32,812 bases of DNA from Microcaldota archaeon (GTDB lineage Archaea; Micrarchaeota; Micrarchaeia; Micrarchaeales; CABMGC01), in the NCBI GenBank assembly GCA_021791075.1, contig JAJYXH010000087.1:1-32812 (forward strand), written 5' to 3'. Positions 22,761 through 29,861 of this stretch are shown in pieces (the stretch's first letter is position 1; the number at the start of each line of letters is the position of its first letter). Under the pieces are notes generated by a model that had not been told where the DNA came from, made no database searches, and saw only the letters and a program-made list of their open reading frames with translations. The position numbers and the translations under genes are program-made.

Positions 22761-24116
22761 TCACTTGCCTTTTCTCTGCTTTAAGCCTTTCTGCTTCTCG
22801 TTCCTTACGCTCTTCCCGCGGCCTATGCCGAGATATGAGAACCCCATGCCAGACATCCTCTTTCCGTCCAGAGTGTTCGTAGCGTCGATGACCACAGGGC
22901 TTGCCATCTCTGGCTTGAGCTTTGCAAAGTCCAACTCCTTGAACTCCGGCCATCCGGTCAGTACGAGAATCGCGTCAGAGGACTTTATGGCAGAGGCAGC
23001 GCTTCCGCACCTATCCAGATTAAATCCGATGTCAGACATATTGAATACCGCCTTTGGGTCGTATGCCTTTACCGATGCGCCCTTCCCGACTAGTTCCCTC
23101 ACTATCTGGAGGGGCACCGAGTTCCTTATCGTGCTTGTCCCGGGTTTGTACGTGAGCCCCAGAGCCGCAACGCGCAGCCCCTTTATCCTTCCAAATATCT
23201 CCTCGAGCCTCTTTATTACCAGATGGTTCTGGTCCTCGTTGACACGCACAACCGCATCGAGGAGTGGCGTTTTGACCCCCTTCTTCCGCCCAATCTCCCT
23301 GAGAACTGCCAGGTCCCTGGCAATCGTGCCTCCTGAGAATCCGAGACCGGAGCGTATCTGCGCGTTTTTCCCTATCCTCGGCTCCAGACGCAGTGCCTCT
23401 GCCACGCGGAACTCGTCAATCCCGAGCTCGTCGCAGAGATTGCCGATCTCGTTCCCGTAGCTCATCTCGCATGCGAGGAATGAGTTGATTGAGTGTTTGA
23501 TCATCTCTGCTGTCCTGAGGTCGACCATCACCTTGTTCGACTCGACAAACCAGTATAGCTGCTCTGCCATCTCCGAATCCTCTTTCTTGTCTGCCCCGAT
23601 TACAAGCAGGTCAGGCAACTTGAACCGGGCTATCGCATTGCCGAGCTGGAGGTTCTCCGGTATGCATGCGATGCCGAAGCGGAGGGATGGCCTTCTCTTC
23701 TGTATGAGCGATCTTATCTCCTCGGATGTGCCGACTGGAACCTGGCTGCTTATTACCAGAAGGCAACCGTCCTTGAGGTACTTGACCGAGTTGGTTATCA
23801 GATCGATTATCGGCTTGAGGTCGGGAGAGTTGTCCTCTTTGAGCGGAGTGTCAAGTGCGATTATCACGTACTCGGAATTGGCGATGCCTTCTTTGAGGTC
23901 GGTCGTGAATGAGAGGTCGCCGCCCTTTTGCTTCTGCGCGACAAGCTCCGCAAGGCCCGGCTCGTATATCGGCGGAATCCCTTTCTTAAGGTTGGATATC
24001 GTCTCCAGATTAGCGTCTATGCCGACAACCGAGTGGCCGAATGAGGAGAGGCACGCGGCCGTTACCGTGCCGAGATGCCAGAGACCTATAACCGAGACCC
24101 TTCTTCCTTTAACCAC
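22761..24116 (-). CDS. UDP-glucose/GDP-mannose dehydrogenase family protein lacking the catalytic Cys
   Basis: A 451-residue member of the family that oxidises nucleotide sugars to uronates in two steps. The N-terminal NAD domain (VSVIGLWHLGTVTAACLSS, GIDAN), IPENLQLGNA with E154, and the catalytic-Lys helix (EMIKHSINSFLA, K207) are present, as is the C-terminal domain (ALGLTYKPGTSTIRNS). The block that normally reads GGxCFPKD reads GFSGGTIARDL, with Thr264 in place of the thioester-forming Cys. Such a protein should not complete oxidation to the acid by the standard mechanism; it may stop at an aldehyde or catalyse another redox step. The start is a GTG behind GTGGTGTAAT. First gene of the long minus-strand operon. 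Confidence 0.88.
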   Translation of the reverse strand: MVKGRRVSVIGLWHLGTVTAACLSSFGHSVVGIDANLETISNLKKGIPPIYEPGLAELVAQKQKGGDLSFTTDLKEGIANSEYVIIALDTPLKEDNSPDLKPIIDLITNSVKYLKDGCLLVISSQVPVGTSEEIRSLIQKRRPSLRFGIACIPENLQLGNAIARFKLPDLLVIGADKKEDSEMAEQLYWFVESNKVMVDLRTAEMIKHSINSFLACEMSYGNEIGNLCDELGIDEFRVAEALRLEPRIGKNAQIRSGLGFSGGTIARDLAVLREIGRKKGVKTPLLDAVVRVNEDQNHLVIKRLEEIFGRIKGLRVAALGLTYKPGTSTIRNSVPLQIVRELVGKGASVKAYDPKAVFNMSDIGFNLDRCGSAASAIKSSDAILVLTGWPEFKELDFAKLKPEMASPVVIDATNTLDGKRMSGMGFSYLGIGRGKSVRNEKQKGLKQRKGK

Positions 24117-24205
24117 TAATTACACCACAGGATAACTGCAATACTTAGGTAGCTCAAAGTTAAAAATCAGCGCACGAGCTTCGAAAGTGGCTGTTTTTCT
24201 GATTC

Positions 24206-24258
24206 AGTATATAAAGCTTTCTGTTGTATTAGCGAAAAACAATAGATATATTTATATA
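24206..24258. promoter_or_regulatory. Divergent promoter pair of the heptose island
   Basis: In the 182-base gap between the two main operons, TTTATATA (24251-24258) points rightward, 41-48 bases upstream of the transaldolase ATG. On the minus strand CTTTATATACT (24206-24216) points leftward, about 90-100 bases upstream of the UGD-like GTG, giving a longer leader. The two boxes are about 35 bases apart and back to back, so one regulator could control both operons. The rest of the gap is AT-rich with no other structure that I recognise. Confidence 0.5.
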
Positions 24259-24298
24259 CAATAACCGCGATGGGATAAACAGTTAGAGACTGATATTC

Positions 24299-25021
24299 AT
24301 GGATGCAAAGAAGTTCAAGATAAAGTTGTTCGGCGACGGGGCAGACCTTAAGGCGATGGAGGATCTTTACAACAAGGGCATTGTGAGCGGCTTTACCACA
24401 AATCCCACGCTTATGAGGAATGCTGGGGTTACGGATTATGAGGCGTTTGCGAGATCGGCCCTTGAAGTGATACCAGATGCGCCGATATCGTTCGAGGTAT
24501 TCTCAGACGACATGCAGACAATGGAGAAGGAGGCGAGGAAGATATCCAGCTGGGGAAAGAACGTCTATGTAAAGATACCTGTCTCTACGACCAGCGGGGA
24601 GAGCACGGCGCCCCTGATAAAGAAGCTCTCGCATGACGGCCTCAAGCTCAATATAACGGCGATACTCACCTTGAAGCAGGTAAAGGACGTTGCCAAGGCA
24701 CTTTCCCAGTCCACACCGAGCATAGTCTCGGTGTTTGCAGGAAGAATAGCAGACACCGGACGCGACCCGATTCCGATCATGGTCGAGGCCAAGAGGATAC
24801 TTGAACAGAACAAGAATGCGGAACTCCTCTGGGCGAGCTCGAGGGAGGTACTGAACATCATGCAGGCCGAAGCGATAGGATGCCACATAATAACCGTGAC
24901 AAACGAACTGTTGAAGAAGCTGAATAACATGTATGGAAAAGACCTTGACGATCTCTCGCTCGACACGGTAAAGATGTTCTACAACGATGCAAAGTCGGTT
25001 GGTTACAGCATAATACAGTGA
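24299..25021 (+). CDS. tal: Transaldolase (small, FSA/TalC-like)
   Basis: Transfers a dihydroxyacetone unit between sugar phosphates, and in this setting would make sedoheptulose 7-phosphate for the heptose pathway. The 240-residue protein has the short-subfamily motifs: GFTTNPTLM (31-39), VYVKIPV with the Schiff-base Lys (K92), LKLNITAILTLKQV, SVFAGRIADTGRDP, and a late LWASSRE. Length fits the TalC/FSA subfamily (about 210-240). Whether it is a transaldolase or a fructose-6-phosphate aldolase cannot be decided by eye; the heptose context favours transaldolase. First gene of the + operon tal-hddA-hddA2-gmhA. Confidence 0.88.
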   Translation: MDAKKFKIKLFGDGADLKAMEDLYNKGIVSGFTTNPTLMRNAGVTDYEAFARSALEVIPDAPISFEVFSDDMQTMEKEARKISSWGKNVYVKIPVSTTSGESTAPLIKKLSHDGLKLNITAILTLKQVKDVAKALSQSTPSIVSVFAGRIADTGRDPIPIMVEAKRILEQNKNAELLWASSREVLNIMQAEAIGCHIITVTNELLKKLNNMYGKDLDDLSLDTVKMFYNDAKSVGYSIIQ

Positions 25022-25037
25022 TGATGATTGTGATATC

Positions 25038-26039
25038 ATGGATCCGATAGAGTCTTTTGAGACAATAATTTCGAGGACGCCTTTCCGTCTGCCGCTTGGG
25101 GGGGGAGGAACCGACCTGCCTTCCTATTACAAGCAGTTCGGGGGCTTCTTCATCAGTGCAGCGATCAACAAGTACATGAGCATAGTCATACACAGGAACT
25201 TCAGCAAGAGCCTCAGGCTGGCATACTCAAAGACCGAGATCGTGAACACCCCAGAGGAGATAGACCATCCGTTGATCAGGGAGGGATTGAAGAAGACGGG
25301 CATCAAGCACGGCATAGAGATCATGTCCTTCGCAGACATACCAGCATCGACAGGCCTTGGGTCCAGCGGCAGCTTCGCTGTGGGGCTGCTCAAGGGATTG
25401 TACGCAGTAAAGCGGGAGTACCGCTCACCCGGCGACCTGGCGGACGAGGCGTGCGACATATCGATGAACATACTCAAGGAGCCTTCGGGAAAGCAGGACG
25501 AGTACGTTGCGAGCTTCGGAGGCATACGCGCCTACACCGTATCCAAGTCCGGCAAGGTCGAGTCCGAGGAGCTCAAGCTCTCGCAGAGCACGATAGCGGA
25601 ACTGGAGAGCAACATAATGCTATTCTACACAGGCATGACAAGGAGCTCCGGCGACGTGCTGGGCCAGCAGCAGAAGAACATAAGGTCAGGCTCCTCTGTC
25701 GAGTACATGCACAGGATAAAGGAGATAGGGCTGAAGAGCAAGGAGGCGCTCGAGAAGGGGGACCTGACGCGGTTCGGCGAGCTGCTCCACGAGCACTGGC
25801 TCGAGAAGAAGAAGGTAACGACGAACATGACGAACAGCATCATAGACGGGTACGTGGATGTTGCCAGGGAGAACGGGGCGATAGGAGAGAAGCTGCTGGG
25901 CGCCGGGGGCGGCGGCTTCCTCATGGTATACGCCGAGAAGGACCACAGGAAGATACGACTGGCAATGGAGAAGATGAACCTGGTGGAACAGAGGTTCAGG
26001 TTCGACTTCGAGGGCAGCAAGGTCGTGTACAATATATAA
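25038..26039 (+). CDS. hddA: GHMP-family D-glycero-D-manno-heptose 7-phosphate kinase (HddA-like)
   Basis: Would phosphorylate heptose 7-phosphate at C1 to the 1,7-bisphosphate. The 333 residues match HddA in length. TPFRLPLGGGGTDLPSYY (14-31) is the typical N-terminal strand of this subgroup, ASTGLGSSGSFAVGLL (103-118) the ATP-binding GHMP loop, GKQDEYVASFGG (151-162) carries the catalytic Asp154, and LLGAGGGGFLMVY (about 282-294) is motif 3. The ATG at 25038 follows GTGAT at three bases. It is 16 bases behind transaldolase and followed by a paralogous kinase and GmhA. HddA is preferred over L-fucose kinase-type relatives because of the gene neighbourhood. Confidence 0.87.
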   Translation: MDPIESFETIISRTPFRLPLGGGGTDLPSYYKQFGGFFISAAINKYMSIVIHRNFSKSLRLAYSKTEIVNTPEEIDHPLIREGLKKTGIKHGIEIMSFADIPASTGLGSSGSFAVGLLKGLYAVKREYRSPGDLADEACDISMNILKEPSGKQDEYVASFGGIRAYTVSKSGKVESEELKLSQSTIAELESNIMLFYTGMTRSSGDVLGQQQKNIRSGSSVEYMHRIKEIGLKSKEALEKGDLTRFGELLHEHWLEKKKVTTNMTNSIIDGYVDVARENGAIGEKLLGAGGGGFLMVYAEKDHRKIRLAMEKMNLVEQRFRFDFEGSKVVYNI

Positions 26040-26056
26040 ACAAACAGGACGTGCTA

Positions 26057-27022
26057 ATGCAGAACATAATTACGAGGACCCCTCTTCGGATCACCCTTGC
26101 CGGAGGAGGCTCGGACATGCCGTTTTTCTACAAGAGGAGCCCTGGAGCGGCGGTGAACGCCACCATAGACAAGTACATGTACATCGTAGTCCACAGGGCT
26201 TTCGGAAACACGTACAGGATAAGGTACTCGAAGGAGGAGGACGCAAAGAGCATAGGAGACATAGAGCACGGCCCGGTCAGAGAGGCCCTGAGGCTCCTGG
26301 ACATAAAGCCCGGGATAGAGATAGTGAGCCTGAGCGACATACCGACCAAGGGCAGCGGGCTCGGATCGAGTAGCGCATACCTCGTAGGCCTGCTCCACGC
26401 GCTGCACATATGGAAGGGCCAGTTGGTTTCTAAGGAGCAGCTGGCCAGGGAGGCAGTGACCATAGAGAGGGACAGACTCGGGGAGCACTCGGGTCTCCAG
26501 GATCCGTACGCAGTGGCGCTCGGCGGACTGAACCTGTACGAGTACATGCCAGACGAGCGGGTGAAGGTCAATCCGATAATAATGAATTCGGAAGACCTGA
26601 ACGCACTCCAGAGCAACCTTATGCTGCTATACACTGACATACGCAAGAAGTCAAATGCTGTCCTAGAGTCGGTATGGAAGATGGATAACTTCGAGACGCT
26701 GGCGGCGAGGAGGGATATGGCGTTCAGGTATTATGATGAGCTGACTTCGGGGAATTGGAAGAGGACCGGCCATATAATCAGTGAGGGATCATGGATGAAG
26801 CATGGTGCTGGACAAAAGTCTGGTGGTTCTGAGATAGAGACAATCTGCAGGAAGATCGCGGCTCTGGGAGGCGACGTGAGAAGCATAGGATCAGGAGACA
26901 GCGGCTTCCTGCTGATCTTTGCAAACGAGCAGAAGCAGAAGGCGATAAAGGAGGAGTTGAAACTGCCTGAGCTCAAGTTCGGCTTCGAGTTCAATGGAAG
27001 CTCGGTAATACTGTTTAATTGA
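26057..27022 (+). CDS. Second HddA-like GHMP kinase
   Basis: A 321-residue paralogue of the preceding kinase, sharing RTPLRITLAGGGSDMPFFY (7-25), the GHMP loop KGSGLGSSSAYLVGLL (98-113) and GLQDPYAVALGG with D149. Motif 3 differs: SIGSGDSGFLLIF replaces LLGAGGGGF. It may phosphorylate a different sugar, supply the same step at lower specificity, or form a heteromer with the first copy. The ATG at 26057 is preferred; a GTG two codons upstream is in frame. The much longer frame extending back to 25451 is the shadow of the first kinase. It starts 17 bases after that gene and ends 10 bases before GmhA. Confidence 0.83.
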   Translation: MQNIITRTPLRITLAGGGSDMPFFYKRSPGAAVNATIDKYMYIVVHRAFGNTYRIRYSKEEDAKSIGDIEHGPVREALRLLDIKPGIEIVSLSDIPTKGSGLGSSSAYLVGLLHALHIWKGQLVSKEQLAREAVTIERDRLGEHSGLQDPYAVALGGLNLYEYMPDERVKVNPIIMNSEDLNALQSNLMLLYTDIRKKSNAVLESVWKMDNFETLAARRDMAFRYYDELTSGNWKRTGHIISEGSWMKHGAGQKSGGSEIETICRKIAALGGDVRSIGSGDSGFLLIFANEQKQKAIKEELKLPELKFGFEFNGSSVILFN

Positions 27023-27032
27023 CGTGATTTGG

Positions 27033-27674
27033 ATGGATAGCATGGATAAAGGAACGTTCTCGGAGAAGTACCTTGCGGAGGTAGCGGAAGTGGCTAAGGG
27101 AATTGATACGAAGATGGTGGAGAAGGCAGTCGAGCTTCTAGTCAAGGTAAGGGAGCGGGGAGGCAGGGTCTTTATCCTTGGGGTCGGGGGCAGCGCTGGG
27201 AATGCATCCCACGCTGTGAATGACCTGCGCAAGATTGCGGGAATAGAGGCGTACGCACCTACGGACAACGTCTCCGAGCTGACCGCAAGGACTAATGACG
27301 ACGGATGGAACTCTGTCTTCGAGCCGTGGCTGAAGACTAGCAGGCTCAACTCGAAGGATGCAGTATTAGTGCTCTCCGTTGGAGGAGGAGATGAGGAGAA
27401 GCAGATAAGCGCAAACCTAGTATACGCCTTGAAGTACGCCAAGGCCGTCAACGCAAAGATCCTTGGAATAGTGGGTCGCGGAACTGGTTACACTGCAAAA
27501 GTGGCAGATGCATGTGTGGTAGTACCAACCGTAAGCCCGGATCGCGTGACCCCGCACTCAGAGTCGTTCCAGGCGGTCATCTGGCACCTCTTCGTGTTCC
27601 ACCCATCCTTGAAGATTATCCAGGGAAAATGGGAGTCGATAACCAATGTCGGACCTGGATGGGCTAAGAAATAG
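27033..27674 (+). CDS. gmhA: Phosphoheptose isomerase (GmhA-like, SIS domain)
   Basis: Would isomerise sedoheptulose 7-phosphate to D-glycero-D-manno-heptose 7-phosphate. The 213-residue SIS-domain protein has the GmhA signature GVGGSAGNASHAVNDL (about 50-65) with H60, the phosphate-binding VLSVGGGDEEKQ, and the C-terminal HSESFQAVIWHLFVFHP, where E177 and H185 are spaced eight residues apart like the metal ligands of bacterial GmhA. The ATG at 27033 is chosen because GTGAT lies four bases upstream; a GTG at 27024 and an ATG at 27042 are alternatives. Last gene of the operon with transaldolase and the two kinases. Confidence 0.88.
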   Translation: MDSMDKGTFSEKYLAEVAEVAKGIDTKMVEKAVELLVKVRERGGRVFILGVGGSAGNASHAVNDLRKIAGIEAYAPTDNVSELTARTNDDGWNSVFEPWLKTSRLNSKDAVLVLSVGGGDEEKQISANLVYALKYAKAVNAKILGIVGRGTGYTAKVADACVVVPTVSPDRVTPHSESFQAVIWHLFVFHPSLKIIQGKWESITNVGPGWAKK

Positions 27675-27805
27675 CCCTATCCTTTAAGTATCAACATTGG
27701 GCAGTGGCACAACTATGGCCCCGTACCAATCAGGTAAATTCAGGGAGACCGAGCACTTTACTGGAATCCGCAAGCCAGGAGTCGGGTCTGTTGTTTATTC
27801 CTCTG

Positions 27806-28984
27806 TCAGGACTCCAGCACCTTTGTGAACATATCCATCATTGATTTGTGGACCACTTTTTTGTCGTATGTTCTGACTGCGATCTCCCTGTTGACCTTCC
27901 TTCTCCTATCATAATCTTTCCTCTTTTTAAGCCGTGCAATGGCATTCAGAGCCACAATATAATCCCGAATGCTTTTGGCTTTGTAAGCAACCGCTCCCGC
28001 CCCTATAATCTTGTCTATGGCAGGGTTGCTTTCGGACACGACCGGAACCAATCCGGATGCCAGACCCTCGAGCATTGCAAAGCTGAATGTCTCCTCCGGA
28101 TGTGGAACGACAATCACGTCTGATTTGGCTATTACCTTGGCCTTCTGCTCGTCAGTGACATTGGCGAGGACGGAAACATTCTTTTTTGGATCGGGATTTT
28201 CAGTGAGGCCGTTACCCCTTCCCAGGAAGCAGAATTCAAATTCATCCGTTCTCCCCTCTGCGGCGATCTTATTTGCGATTTCCAAAACCATGCCAGAGTT
28301 CTTGCCTTTGCCCCCTATGTGCATCACCTTCAGCTGGTTTCCAGACTTCGGATTCATTCTGAACTTGGTGGTGTCCACCCAGAGTGGGATGTAGAATATC
28401 CTATCACTTGATATCCCTAGTTGCTTCATTAGATAGCCACGTTGTATGTCAGTTATAACGTGGAAAAAGATGTTCTTCCTTCTATCCCCGGTATTCAGCC
28501 ATACCCGCAGGAAACAGTTCAAAAGCCGCTCCAACAAACGGTGGTTCTTTGATATGTGATTGCCTTCAAATACAAACATACCTCCGCTCCCCATTACATA
28601 TTTCTGGCCTTTAGGCTTGAGGAATAAATTCGGAAGGTAGTCGTAGATGGACATAAGGAAATAGATTATGCCATTCTTTGGAAGTCCGCTGTAATTATTC
28701 ATTCCGAAGCCAGTAAGCCCAGTGACATTATTTTTTATCCTTATTTTTGGTATCGCCAGATAGTATCGCACAACTTCTTTGTAATCCTTGCGTAGTCTGA
28801 CTGCTCCTTTGGACTTATCAGGAACTAGGATCCTGGAATCGATGCCATTTTCTCTAAGAAATTTGGCGTTCTCATACGTGTACCGTTCGGCTCCGGTAAT
28901 GTTGTACCTTATGTCTATAGTGGATAGCAGATACACTATGCGGTCGTTCGTTATTGTCCGCTTTTGTAATGGCTTCTTTTCCAT
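27806..28984 (-). CDS. GT4-like glycosyltransferase, paralogue of the gene at 14387
   Basis: A 392-residue GT-B protein. The N-terminal domain reads IVYLLSTIDIRYNITGAERY with LVPDK nearby. The donor domain has LKVMHIGGKGKNSG, FCFLGRGNG, and the catalytic block HPEETFSFAMLEGLASGLVP with E-x7-E. The order of blocks and many residues match the protein at 14387-15544, so the two arose by duplication. The ATG lies 16 bases after the stop of the FkbM methyltransferase on the same strand, a likely two-gene operon. Composition is more AT-rich than its paralogue. It may add a further copy of the same or a similar sugar. Confidence 0.85.
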   Translation of the reverse strand: MEKKPLQKRTITNDRIVYLLSTIDIRYNITGAERYTYENAKFLRENGIDSRILVPDKSKGAVRLRKDYKEVVRYYLAIPKIRIKNNVTGLTGFGMNNYSGLPKNGIIYFLMSIYDYLPNLFLKPKGQKYVMGSGGMFVFEGNHISKNHRLLERLLNCFLRVWLNTGDRRKNIFFHVITDIQRGYLMKQLGISSDRIFYIPLWVDTTKFRMNPKSGNQLKVMHIGGKGKNSGMVLEIANKIAAEGRTDEFEFCFLGRGNGLTENPDPKKNVSVLANVTDEQKAKVIAKSDVIVVPHPEETFSFAMLEGLASGLVPVVSESNPAIDKIIGAGAVAYKAKSIRDYIVALNAIARLKKRKDYDRRRKVNREIAVRTYDKKVVHKSMMDMFTKVLES

Positions 28985-29000
28985 GACCCAACCTTAGGCA

Positions 29001-29702
29001 TTATGCATTAGATCTGTACGCCCCGATCATTGACGATCCCGTCTCGTCGGTATCTATGAGCGTGGTTATCCTAAAGCCTACCTCTTTCAGTTTTTTTGAA
29101 AGCGACTCCTTGCAGTAATTGTGGCACTCCATCTGCATGGCATATACGTTTTTGAGGTCTACATTGTCAAATAGGTGGGCCTCTTCGCCTTCGCAGTCGC
29201 ACTTTATGGCAATCCTATTGGCGCCTTTCACCCGCAATTTGCTCAGGAGTGACTTAAGGGTTGTTGCATTGATCATCTTCCCGCTTCCCTTGGACTTATT
29301 TTTTGCAAAGTCAGTTTGTGCAAGGCCAGAGCTGATCGTTCGCGGTTTGCCGTCAGAAGTGACCGCCATGTTGTTGAACTCTATCTTTTTCTTGTCAGGA
29401 GAGAGGGCTATGTAGTACAAGGCCTTGCTGTAAAGGACTGGTGACGGCTCAAAAGAGATCACCTTGTCGACATTCGGCGACATGGAGAAGTAGAGCGCCG
29501 TGTCACCTACGGTGGCTCCGATATCTATGACAGTTGTGCCGGGCTTCAGCTTGTTTAGAAGCCATAAGTATCCCTGCCTGGCGAATATCTCCTCGAAATT
29601 CCCTTCGACAATGAGTGCCACCCTCATCCGCCTCACCGTCTTGACAGGATGAAGGACTAATTGGGCGTATATGTTGCTATGTATAAATCCGCGTATTCCC
29701 AT
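29001..29702 (-). CDS. FkbM-family methyltransferase
   Basis: SAM-dependent O-methyltransferase of the FkbM type, common in surface-glycan clusters, where it methylates sugar hydroxyls. From the chosen start it has about 233 residues. TTVIDIGATVGDTALYFS is the SAM-binding motif I, KVISFEPSP the acidic strand 2, and AIKCDCEGEEAHLF the characteristic FkbM DCEGxE block. The ATG at 29702 (MGIRGFIHSN) is preferred because a TATA-like AATAATTAT lies 32-41 bases upstream and the 30 further in-frame codons back to 29792 look non-coding. It is divergent from the flippase gene and co-oriented with the GT4 gene that follows. Confidence 0.83.
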   Translation of the reverse strand: MGIRGFIHSNIYAQLVLHPVKTVRRMRVALIVEGNFEEIFARQGYLWLLNKLKPGTTVIDIGATVGDTALYFSMSPNVDKVISFEPSPVLYSKALYYIALSPDKKKIEFNNMAVTSDGKPRTISSGLAQTDFAKNKSKGSGKMINATTLKSLLSKLRVKGANRIAIKCDCEGEEAHLFDNVDLKNVYAMQMECHNYCKESLSKKLKEVGFRITTLIDTDETGSSMIGAYRSNA

Positions 29703-29830
29703 TTTATCTAGACCTACAGTTAACCAAGATCGGATAATTATTGGGGGATTTGTGCTTATTAAGCTACTCTTGGCACGGCACCGCACCGGCATTGGCGTGG
29801 CGGCTAGCCTGGGCTAATGAGCTTAAGAAT

Positions 29831-29838
29831 CTTTTATT
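29831..29838 (+). promoter_or_regulatory. TATA box of the flippase gene
   Basis: CTTTTATT lies 24-31 bases upstream of the ATG at 29862, the spacing of a leaderless transcript. It favours this start over the in-frame ATG at 29817. Confidence 0.4.
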
Positions 29839-29861
29839 CCAAACTACTAAGGATTGTGAAT

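Noticed and set aside
22756..22953. 66-codon extension of the SDR at 21892
   Set aside because: It overlaps the end of the UGD-like gene in another frame, and the SDR fold starts at MILKDKVAIVTG.
25451..26056. 202-codon extension of the second HddA-like kinase
   Set aside because: It is the first kinase gene read in another frame, highly charged and repetitive. The true start is the ATG at 26057.
27675..27805. Possible small gene or RNA in the gap after gmhA
   Set aside because: The 131 bases show no convincing start, Shine-Dalgarno, hairpin or tRNA-like fold; probably only the convergent 3' ends.
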